19,340 nt of DNA, taken from Paracoccaceae bacterium. GTDB taxonomy: Bacteria > Pseudomonadota > Alphaproteobacteria > Rhodobacterales > Rhodobacteraceae. Below the pieces are notes generated by a model that was not told the DNA's origin, did no database searches, and saw only the letters and a program-made list of their open reading frames with translations. A program made the translations under genes and the position numbers. The DNA lies in the NCBI GenBank assembly GCA_015487255.1, contig WFQA01000045.1, forward strand, positions 1 through 19,340, given 5' to 3'. Shown in pieces: positions 6,590 through 12,599 of this stretch (position 1 is the first letter of the stretch; each line of letters starts with the position of its first letter).

Positions 6590-7921
6590 TCACTCGTCGT
6601 CGAGGGCTTCAATGGCTTTTTGCAGTTCGTCTTTAGTGACAGGCCTATCGGTAACCACTGCCAGTTCCAGAATGTAATCCACTACTTTATCTTCATAAAG
6701 CGGCGCGCGCATCTGCTGCTGGGCCTGTTCATTTTTCTGAATGAACTCAAAGAACTCTCGCTCCTGCCCGGGATATTGCCGCGCGGCCTCAAACATGGCG
6801 CGCTGCATATCCTCGTCGGAAACCGTGATCTCGTTTTTATTACCCAGCTCGGCCAGCAGCAGCCCAAGGCGCACCCGGCGCTCGGCGAGAGTTTTATGCT
6901 CTTCCGTGGTTTCGATTTCCGGGTGGTCGTGGCCCTCTACTTCAGGGTTTTCCTCGTGCCAAAGCGTATGGGCAATTGAGCCGGCCTCGGCCTCGACAAG
7001 GCTTGGCGGCAGCTCAAAATCAAACATACCGTCCAGCTTATCCATCAGGGCGCGTTTCAGCACATTACGTGCAGCACCTTTATACTCATCGGCCAACCGC
7101 TCGGAAATCTGCTTTTTCAGGCCCTCTAGGTCTTCCGCCCCGTAGCGCGCGGCCAGCTCGTCATTGATCTCGGCCGGTTTTGGCTCGTTCACCGCTTTGA
7201 TATTACAGGTGAAAACCGCGTCTTTGCCCTTCAGGTTTTCGGCCTGATACTCAGTCGGGAACGTGACCTTGACCTCAACCTCGTCGCCTTCCTTCACCCC
7301 CACGAGCTGCTCTTCAAAGCCCGGAATGAAGCTGTTGGAGCCAAGCACAAGCGGGTAATCATCGGCCTGCCCGCCCTCAAACGCCACATCATCCACCTTG
7401 CCAAGAAAATCGATAACCACCTGGTCACCGTCTTTGGCCTTGGAGCCTTTGCGGCGCTTTTCAAAATTCTGGGTGGATTTGGCGATGTTGTCCAGCGCGT
7501 CCTGAATGGATTCCTCGTCTGCCTCGACCACCAGCCGCTCCAGCTCGATGCTGGCAAAATCACCTTCCGGCACCTCGGGCAGGCACTCGTAAGAAACAGA
7601 AACAGCCACATCGTCGCCCTCTTTCCATTCCTCGTTGGTCATCTTGATTTCCGGCTTTTGCGCTGCACGATCGCCGGTTTTCGCAAACTGCGCGTTGACC
7701 GCGCCATCCACGGCTTCCTGCAGGGCTTCACCCAGCACCGACTGGCCAAACATCTTTTTCATCAGGGCGAGCGGGGCTTTGCCCTTGCGAAACCCCTTCA
7801 TCTGGAAATCAGCCCGTGCGGCCTCGATTTTCTCGTTCACCTTCGCATCCAGCTCAGCAGCCGGGATCACGATATCATAGGCGCGTTTCAGGCCTTCGTT
7901 CAGGGTTTCGGTAACCTGCAT
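6590..7921 (-). CDS. tig: Trigger factor, ribosome-associated chaperone and prolyl isomerase
   Basis: Trigger factor binds uL23 at the peptide exit tunnel and shields nascent chains. The 443-residue product has the ribosome-binding signature GFRKGKAP (43-50) in the N-terminal domain. It then has an FKBP-type prolyl isomerase domain (about 155-250; GDQVVIDFLGKVDDVAFEGG and FIPGFEEQLVGVKEGDE), and a helical C-terminal substrate-binding domain with many Glu and Gln residues. The C-terminus is acidic (EALDDE). The ATG at 7921 has GAGGA seven bases upstream; a longer frame would run through the tRNA gene. It lies just downstream of tRNA-Leu on the same strand, leaving only 39 bases for its leader, so the two may be co-transcribed. 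Placement next to clpP-clpX is a common bacterial arrangement. Confidence 0.98.
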   Translation of the reverse strand: MQVTETLNEGLKRAYDIVIPAAELDAKVNEKIEAARADFQMKGFRKGKAPLALMKKMFGQSVLGEALQEAVDGAVNAQFAKTGDRAAQKPEIKMTNEEWKEGDDVAVSVSYECLPEVPEGDFASIELERLVVEADEESIQDALDNIAKSTQNFEKRRKGSKAKDGDQVVIDFLGKVDDVAFEGGQADDYPLVLGSNSFIPGFEEQLVGVKEGDEVEVKVTFPTEYQAENLKGKDAVFTCNIKAVNEPKPAEINDELAARYGAEDLEGLKKQISERLADEYKGAARNVLKRALMDKLDGMFDFELPPSLVEAEAGSIAHTLWHEENPEVEGHDHPEIETTEEHKTLAERRVRLGLLLAELGNKNEITVSDEDMQRAMFEAARQYPGQEREFFEFIQKNEQAQQQMRAPLYEDKVVDYILELAVVTDRPVTKDELQKAIEALDDE

Positions 7922-7960
7922 GTCAATTCCTCGGTTCAATGCCCAGACGGGCCTAAAATA

Positions 7961-8045
<85 letters not shown>

Positions 8046-8140
8046 ATAAATTCCGCGCCTCTTTAGCAGAGGATTTTGCGGCTGGCGAGGGGAAAATGAA
8101 TTTGATGGCCGCAATGCATGTTTTGCGGCTGACAGGCAGG

Positions 8141-8166
8141 CGATACCCGCTCTTGCCGGGATCACG
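8141..8166. repeat. Candidate REP-like palindromic repeat
   Basis: The sequence around ACCCGCTCTTGCCGGGAT forms an imperfect hairpin centred on CTCTTG. It resembles the short 'ATCCCGGCAAGAGCGGGTAT'-type dispersed repeats seen in many proteobacterial genomes. It lies in the 180-base spacer between tRNA-Leu and the Roadblock gene. Only one copy is present here. Confidence 0.35.
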
Positions 8167-8189
8167 GCAACAGGAGGCAAAAGCCGGGT

Positions 8190-8214
8190 GCGCCCGCCAA
8201 ACCAAGGCGGACGC
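8190..8214 (-). terminator. Hairpin downstream of the Roadblock gene, weak terminator candidate
   Basis: A 9-bp stem with one wobble (GCGCCCGCC at 8190-8198, GGCGGACGC at 8206-8214, loop AAACCAA on the plus strand) starts about 11 bases after the Roadblock stop. On the minus strand the only T-run (CTTTTG) comes about eight bases after the stem, so intrinsic termination would be weak. Confidence 0.4.
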
Positions 8215-8225
8215 ATTGTAGCGCG

Positions 8226-8582
8226 TTAAAATTCGAGGGTTTGCTCAACCATTTTAACCTTGATCCGCGCCATGCCAAGATTGGATTTTTTCTCCAATGC
8301 CGCATAGAGGAAAATCGTTGGCGTTTTTTCCAATGGCCGGATCAGGTGCACCTGTGTGCCCAGCGTGATCAGAATATCCTCGATGGCATCATCGCCAAGA
8401 CCAAGCGCCTGCATAGCGGCGAGCTTGGCCTTGACCACCTCGGTATTGGCGGCAGCGGCAATATCCAGATCGAAATCTTTCCCCCCCCCTTCAGCGGCAA
8501 GCATCAGCCCGCTGTCACTATCCACCAGGCAAGCACCGATAAAACCGTCGATACCTTTGAGCGCTGAAATATCTGTAGACAT
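8226..8582 (-). CDS. Roadblock/LC7-like small protein
   Basis: The 118-residue product resembles the Roadblock/LC7 alpha-beta fold. It has a short N-terminal helix (DISALKGIDGF), a strand with IGACLVDSDSGLMLAAEG, a long central helix (about 45-64), then LGDDAIEDILITLGTQVHLIRPLEKTPTIFLYAALEKKSNLGMARIKVKMVEQ. Bacterial members often act as regulators of small Ras-like GTPases such as MglA, but no such GTPase is nearby, so the role here is unknown. Two adjacent ATGs exist (8585 and 8582). GAGGA lies seven bases before the second, which I chose. Residues EGGGK are encoded across a run of nine consecutive G, a slippage-prone tract that could vary the reading frame. A possible -10 (TATAAT) lies about 150 bases upstream. 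Confidence 0.75.
   Translation of the reverse strand: MSTDISALKGIDGFIGACLVDSDSGLMLAAEGGGKDFDLDIAAAANTEVVKAKLAAMQALGLGDDAIEDILITLGTQVHLIRPLEKTPTIFLYAALEKKSNLGMARIKVKMVEQTLEF
8481..8489 (-). repeat. Nine-base G homopolymer within the Roadblock reading frame
   Basis: Nine consecutive C on the plus strand read as GGG GGG GGG (Gly-Gly-Gly) in the minus-strand gene, about one third of the way into the coding sequence. A gain or loss of one base would truncate or alter the rest of the protein. Confidence 0.9.
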
Positions 8583-8698
8583 CATTCGTCCTCTATTTTT
8601 ACTGTTTGTACGAGCCTGCCAGCAGAAAAAGCGAACTGGCGGCACAAAGATGGTTTAGGCAAAACAACCCAAGGTACTGTTAATGCAACAAAATGGAT

Positions 8699-8725
8699 AT
8701 GCCCAGCAAAAAACAAGAAGGGCAT
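8699..8725. repeat. Inverted repeat upstream of the Roadblock gene
   Basis: ATGCCC (8699-8704) and GGGCAT (8720-8725) form a 6-bp stem around a 15-base A-rich loop, in the AT-rich 190-base interval between nnr and the Roadblock gene. If the TATAAT at 8734-8739 is used, this hairpin would lie at the very start of the transcript. Confidence 0.35.
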
Positions 8726-8733
8726 TAAGTTTA

Positions 8734-8739
8734 ATTATA
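8734..8739 (-). promoter_or_regulatory. Possible -10 element for the Roadblock gene
   Basis: On the minus strand a perfect TATAAT lies in an AT-rich tract. The best -35-like hexamer upstream (TTGTGT) is only 14 bases away, so the pairing is poor. It would give a leader of about 145 bases. Confidence 0.3.
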
Positions 8740-8772
8740 ATAAATCAATGATTACACAAGTTTTTTAATGCA

Positions 8773-10380
8773 TCAGGTGAATTTAAGTGCGCGAAACACC
8801 CCTGGGAGCTGCTCCGGGATGTCTTCCGCAATCAGCCCCGGGCCAAATTGAAGCGCGCATTCCACATGCAGCCAGGCTGCGACTTCGGCGGCCTGCATTG
8901 GGCCAAAGCCGCGCGCCAGCAGGCCGGTGATGAAACCCGCCAGCACATCGCCCGCACCAGCGGTGGCCAGCCACGGGGCGGCGCGCTCGTAATGGGCCGA
9001 GCTGATGACGGCGCGCCCCGTCTGGTCGGCGATCACGGTATCCGCCCCCTTGAACAGCACTACGCAACCCGCGCGGGCGGCGGCCTCCCGCGTGGCGTCT
9101 ACTTTGGAATAGGCGGGGCCAGTGGTGGCGGGAGCGCCAAGCTTGGCCATAATATCCGGAAACAACCGCTTGAATTCCCCCGCATGGGGCGTCAGCACGC
9201 AGTTTTCATGCAGCTTGGCAAACAGCTCTGGCATTTCACTCAAAATCGTCAACGCATCTGCATCCAAAACCGTAGGGTGGGTGCTCGCACCCACCACCGC
9301 CGCCACCATCCCCTGCGCCCGATCATCCAACCCCAATGCCGGCCCAAGGCAAAGCGCATTTATCCGCTTGTCCTGCAAGGTGGCCGCCAGCGCCACCCCG
9401 TCCTCAATCGGGGCCAGTATAATCGCCGTAAGCTGCGCCGCACATTCCGCAATCGCCGATTGCGGCGCCCCAAGGCTGACCACCCCCGCCCCGATGCGCA
9501 ACGCCCCTCGGGCGGCAAGGCGGCCCGCGCCTGTGTGGGCAGAGGGGCCGGAGAGGATAAGGGCGTGGCCGTGGTGGTATTTGTGGGAGTTTCCCCACTT
9601 AGTGACATAACCCTCAATTCTAGGCCTAATCAGTTTGCAACTCTCAATGTCAGTCTTGGGTGAAAACACTTTTTGTGAACGCTCCAACCCAATATCAATC
9701 ACTCTCAACTTCGCGCAATGAACAACTACACCTCCCAAAAAGTGCCCTATTTTAGGTCGGTGGAATGAAACTGTTAGCGTAGAGAATATAGGGTCAATAG
9801 AATCAATACTGCCTAAATAAGCTCCGGAGTCAGAACAGAACCCACTGCCAATATCAACACTCACAACTTTAACCCCATAAGGATGGTGATCCTCCTGTGA
9901 CGCTATTGCGCCAGCCGTATTCAAGGAAAACCGAAGACTTGGCAAACTCAAAAAGGGACGGGACAGACCAGTGCCAAACAATGCATCCACAAAAACATCT
10001 GTCCGTTGTGGATCATCAAATGAAAACTCGCTGGCTTGCCCTGAAAGAGCAACTATCTCCCCCACCTCCAACCATCGCTCCGCATTCACCTTGGCATCCG
10101 GCGGCAGTTTTTCCAGCTCGCCGTAAAGAAAAACCTCCACCGCCCAGCCGCGCGCCTTTAGCAGCCGCGCGACCACGAAGCCGTCGCCGCCGTTGTTGCC
10201 GGGGCCACAGAGGACCACGGCTTTTTGCGGGGAATTGGCCATGTCGGGCCACTCTTCCAGAATGGCCTCAACCACGCCTGCGCCTGCGCGCTCCATCAGC
10301 TCAAGGCCGGTCACTTCACCGCTTTCAATCGCGGCTTGCTCGATGGCGCGCATTTGCGCGGCGGTGAGGAGTTCGGTCAT
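8773..10380 (-). CDS. nnr: Bifunctional NAD(P)H-hydrate epimerase / ADP-dependent NAD(P)H-hydrate dehydratase
   Basis: This enzyme repairs hydrated NADH and NADPH: the N-terminal YjeF_N/AIBP domain interconverts the R and S epimers, and the C-terminal ribokinase-like domain dehydrates S-NAD(P)HX using ADP. The 535-residue product has the epimerase signatures GNNGGDG (61-67) and DALFGTGLSRP (132-142). Dehydratase signatures are LDADAL (372-377), LTPHAGEFKRLF (396-407), LFKGADTVI and TAGAGDVLAG (473-482). I chose the ATG at 10380, with GGAG seven bases upstream; a longer frame would start inside a palindromic repeat. Two oddities stand out. Residues 121-260 are encoded by DNA of only about 44% G+C against about 65% just downstream, and the usual DIPSG reads DIGSG there (176-180). 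Residues 362-368 are encoded by a short palindrome of a dispersed-repeat type. Confidence 0.94.
   Translation of the reverse strand: MTELLTAAQMRAIEQAAIESGEVTGLELMERAGAGVVEAILEEWPDMANSPQKAVVLCGPGNNGGDGFVVARLLKARGWAVEVFLYGELEKLPPDAKVNAERWLEVGEIVALSGQASEFSFDDPQRTDVFVDALFGTGLSRPFLSLPSLRFSLNTAGAIASQEDHHPYGVKVVSVDIGSGFCSDSGAYLGSIDSIDPIFSTLTVSFHRPKIGHFLGGVVVHCAKLRVIDIGLERSQKVFSPKTDIESCKLIRPRIEGYVTKWGNSHKYHHGHALILSGPSAHTGAGRLAARGALRIGAGVVSLGAPQSAIAECAAQLTAIILAPIEDGVALAATLQDKRINALCLGPALGLDDRAQGMVAAVVGASTHPTVLDADALTILSEMPELFAKLHENCVLTPHAGEFKRLFPDIMAKLGAPATTGPAYSKVDATREAAARAGCVVLFKGADTVIADQTGRAVISSAHYERAAPWLATAGAGDVLAGFITGLLARGFGPMQAAEVAAWLHVECALQFGPGLIAEDIPEQLPGVFRALKFT
9276..9295. repeat. Palindromic repeat inside the nnr coding sequence
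   Basis: A perfect palindrome with 9-bp arms (GGTGGGTGC and GCACCCACC) and a two-base loop follows GTA, so the left part reads GTAGGGTGGGTGC. It encodes VVGASTH in nnr, in frame. Its GTAGGGTG start and CACCC core resemble the repeats at 10447-10500 and 12512-12540. Confidence 0.65.
9601..10020 (-). other. Low-G+C mosaic segment within nnr
   Basis: Counting by 60-base lines, these 420 bases are about 38-50% G+C (about 44% overall). The lines I counted just below 9601 are about 65%, and those just above 10020 about 55%. The reading frame is unbroken. The segment covers the second half of the epimerase domain and the linker to the dehydratase domain. This is consistent with recombination from a lower-G+C donor. 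Confidence 0.7.
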
Positions 10381-10446
10381 ATCAGGCTCCGGCAATTCAT
10401 GTGTGTTCAATGCCACAATAGCAGATATATCACAATTCACATGGCC

Positions 10447-10500
10447 GCGCAGCGAAAGCGTAGGGTGCTTGGTCTCCACGCACCCTACATTTCATTGCGC
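10447..10500. repeat. Palindromic dispersed-repeat copy 1, upstream of glnB
   Basis: Core arms GTAGGGTGC (10460-10468) and GCACCCTAC (10480-10488) are perfect. The outer arms GCGCA..GAAA and TTTC..TGCGC extend the inverted repeat to about 54 bases. The core matches the reverse complement of the copy after glnA at 25 of 26 positions. It lies about 65 bases before the nnr start and 138 bases before the glnB start. Confidence 0.75.
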
Positions 10501-10637
10501 CCAAACTTTCATCAGCGTGATTAAATATTAGGCATATTTATTGAAATCTCATCCACCACACCCCACCCGCAACGCAACCAAATTGCAACGCCGTCGCGCA
10601 GATGCTTAACAGGGCCTGCACAATCAGGAGCATCGAC

Positions 10638-10976
10638 ATGAAAAAAATCGAAGCGATTATCAAGCCGTTCAAGCTCGACGAAGTGAAAGAAGCGTTGCAA
10701 GACGTGGGCATTCAGGGGCTGAGCGTGATCGAGGCCAAGGGCTTTGGCCGCCAGAAAGGCCATACCGAGCTTTATCGCGGCGCCGAATATGTGGTGGACT
10801 TCCTGCCCAAGGTCAAAATCGAGATCGTGCTCAACGATGATCAGGTGGAGGAGGCGATCAAAGCCATTATCGACGCAGCCAAAACCGGCAAAATAGGTGA
10901 TGGCAAGATCTTTGTCTCCACCATCGAGCAAGCCATCCGCATTCGCACAGAAGAAGACGGGCCTGACGCCCTTTAA
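10638..10976 (+). CDS. glnB: Nitrogen regulatory protein P-II
   Basis: PII senses 2-oxoglutarate, ATP and ADP, and is uridylylated by GlnD under nitrogen limitation. It controls GlnE adenylylation of glutamine synthetase and NtrB phosphorylation. The product has exactly the family length of 112 residues. The T-loop KGHTELYRGAEYVVDF contains the uridylylation site Tyr51, and the C-terminal DGKIFVSTIEQAIRIRTEEDGPDAL is canonical. I chose the ATG at 10638 (GGAG at 10627-10630, seven bases before); an upstream TTG would add 12 unrelated residues. glnA follows after 15 bases, the classic alphaproteobacterial glnB-glnA operon. I searched the 137 bases between the palindromic repeat and the start for a sigma-54 GG-N10-GC pattern and for NtrC half sites but found none that convinced me. 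Confidence 0.98.
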   Translation: MKKIEAIIKPFKLDEVKEALQDVGIQGLSVIEAKGFGRQKGHTELYRGAEYVVDFLPKVKIEIVLNDDQVEEAIKAIIDAAKTGKIGDGKIFVSTIEQAIRIRTEEDGPDAL

Positions 10977-10991
10977 CCCAAGGAACCCAAA

Positions 10992-12401
10992 ATGAGTGAC
11001 ATTCAAACCGTTCTCGACATGATCAAGGATAATGATATCGAATATGTCGATATCCGCTTCACCGACCCGCGCGGCAAGCTGCAGCATGTGACCATCATCA
11101 ATGACGAAGTCGATGCCGACTTCCTGGAAGAGGGCTTCATGTTTGACGGCTCCTCGATCGCCGGCTGGAAAAGCATTGACGAAAGCGACATGAAGCTGAT
11201 GCCCGATTGCACTTCAGCCTATATCGACCCGTTCTATGCCGAAAAAACCCTGTGTCTGCATTGCTCGATCCATGAGCCGGACACCGGTGAACCCTATTCA
11301 CGCGACCCGCGCTCAACCGCTGAAAAGGCAGAGGCCTACCTGAAAGCCTCGGGCATTGGTGACACCGCCTATTTTGGCCCGGAAGCCGAATTCTTCCTGT
11401 TTGACGATGTGCGTTTCAGCAACACCATGAACAAGGTCTCCTTCGAGGTCGATGCGGCCGATGCCTCATGGAACACTGATACCGAATATGAAATGGGCAA
11501 TATGGGCCATCGCCCGGGCGTCAAGGGCGGGTATTTCCCGGTTAACCCAACCGATGCCTCCCATGATATTCGCGGCGAAATGCTGAGCACCATGAAGCGG
11601 CTCGGCATGAAGGTTGACAAACACCACCACGAGGTTGGCTCCTGCCAGCACGAGCTTGGCCTGGTATTCGATACTCTGGTCAAGCAGGCGGATGAATTGC
11701 AAAAGTATAAATATGTGATCCATAATGTGGCGCATGCCTACGGCAAATCCGCCACTTTCATGCCCAAGCCGATCGCTGGTGATAACGGCACCGGCATGCA
11801 TGTGAACATGTCGATCTGGAAAGAAGGCAAGCCGCTGTTTGCCGGTGATAAATACGCCGATCTTTCGCAGGACGCGCTTTATTTCATCGGCGGCATTCTC
11901 AAGCACGCCAAAGCGCTGAACGCCTTTACCAACCCGGCGACCAACAGCTACAAGCGCCTGATTCCGGGTTTTGAAGCGCCGGTTCTGCGCGCCTATTCGG
12001 CCCGCAACCGCTCGGGCTGTGTGCGCATCCCCTGGGCTGAAAGCCCGAAGGCCAAGCGTGTCGAGGCCCGCTTCCCCGACCCGGCGGCCAACCCTTACCT
12101 GTGCTTTGCCGCATTGCTGATGGCCGGGCTTGACGGGATCAAAAACAAGATCGACCCCGGCGAGGCTTCAGATAAAGACCTTTATGATCTGCCACCGGAA
12201 GAGCTGGCCGGCATCCCCACCGTTTGCGCCAGCTTGCGTGAAGCACTCGAAGAGCTGGAAAAGGATATGGATTTCCTGACCGTGGGTGATGTGTTCACCA
12301 AAGACCAGATCGAAGGCTATCTGGAGCTGAAATGGGAAGAGGTTTATACCATGGAGCACACGCCACACCCGGTTGAGTATGGCATGTATTACAGCTGCTA
12401 A
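10992..12401 (+). CDS. glnA: Type I glutamine synthetase
   Basis: Glutamine synthetase makes glutamine from glutamate, ammonia and ATP as a cytoplasmic dodecamer. The 469-residue product has the N-terminal beta-grasp part (DIRFTDPRGKLQHVTI), MFDGSSIAGW, the catalytic metal-site regions (FGPEAEFFLFDDVRF, HHHEVGSCQHELGL, GDNGTGMHVNMSIWK) and NRSGCVRIPW. The GlnE adenylylation site is Tyr398 in KDLYDLPPEE, so activity is probably controlled through PII and GlnE. AAGGA precedes the ATG. The TAA stop coincides with the first bases of a 115-base inverted-repeat element, so the end of this gene may have been set by that insertion. The ordinary EYGMYYSC ending shows that no core sequence has been lost. 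Confidence 0.99.
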   Translation: MSDIQTVLDMIKDNDIEYVDIRFTDPRGKLQHVTIINDEVDADFLEEGFMFDGSSIAGWKSIDESDMKLMPDCTSAYIDPFYAEKTLCLHCSIHEPDTGEPYSRDPRSTAEKAEAYLKASGIGDTAYFGPEAEFFLFDDVRFSNTMNKVSFEVDAADASWNTDTEYEMGNMGHRPGVKGGYFPVNPTDASHDIRGEMLSTMKRLGMKVDKHHHEVGSCQHELGLVFDTLVKQADELQKYKYVIHNVAHAYGKSATFMPKPIAGDNGTGMHVNMSIWKEGKPLFAGDKYADLSQDALYFIGGILKHAKALNAFTNPATNSYKRLIPGFEAPVLRAYSARNRSGCVRIPWAESPKAKRVEARFPDPAANPYLCFAALLMAGLDGIKNKIDPGEASDKDLYDLPPEELAGIPTVCASLREALEELEKDMDFLTVGDVFTKDQIEGYLELKWEEVYTMEHTPHPVEYGMYYSC

Positions 12402-12512
12402 AGTGTTTTGTGTTTATCTGAACCACCTATCGGCTTTACCATTGAGGCAGTGATTGTGAAACAATCGCGTTCAATGGTAAAACCGTTTTAAATCAAACGT
12501 AAAACGCTATAG
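12398..12512. repeat. 115-bp imperfect inverted-repeat element after glnA (MITE-like or structured 3' UTR)
   Basis: Outer arms 12398-12422 (starting CTAAAGTGTTTTGTGTTTA) and 12488-12512 (ending AAACGTAAAACGCTATAG) are imperfect inverted repeats; several of the differences would be tolerated as G-U pairs in RNA. Inside is a stronger stem of 15 bp with one mismatch (CGGCTTTACCATTGA at 12431-12445, TCAATGGTAAAACCG at 12471-12485), followed by TTTT. At the tip is a perfect GATTGT/ACAATC hairpin (12452-12457, 12461-12466). The left end overlaps the glnA stop codon. It could terminate glnA transcription or be a small non-autonomous repeat. Confidence 0.65.
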
Positions 12513-12540
12513 ATTGGTGCGTGGAGACCACGCACCCTAC
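12512..12540. repeat. Palindromic dispersed-repeat copy 2, downstream of glnA (inverted relative to copy 1)
   Basis: A perfect 9-bp stem (GGTGCGTGG at 12516-12524, CCACGCACC at 12528-12536) has loop AGA and is followed by CTAC. It shares the 13-mer CCACGCACCCTAC with copy 1, and read in reverse complement it matches copy 1 across 26 bases with one difference. It directly follows the 115-bp element. Confidence 0.75.
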
Positions 12541-12548
12541 GGCAAACC

Positions 12549-12578
12549 AAAGGCCTCCCGCTTGGGGAGGCCTTTTTT
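12549..12578. terminator. Strong rho-independent terminator between glnA and proA
   Basis: A perfect 11-bp stem (AAAGGCCTCCC at 12549-12559, GGGAGGCCTTT at 12565-12575) has a five-base loop and runs into T's through 12578. It is a strong terminator for glnBA on the plus strand. Read on the minus strand it is followed by TTTGGTTTG and could also serve proA, whose stop is 22 bases away. Confidence 0.88.
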
Positions 12579-12599
12579 GTGGCGATGCGCGAAAAATAT

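Noticed and set aside
8074..8131. Direct repeat TTTTGCGGCTG at 8074-8084 and 8121-8131
   Set aside because: Only 11 bases, two copies, no associated element; probably chance.
10501..10637. Search for a sigma-54/NtrC-type promoter ahead of glnB
   Set aside because: No GG-N10-GC pair or NtrC half sites that I could defend; only an AT-rich patch around 10520-10545.
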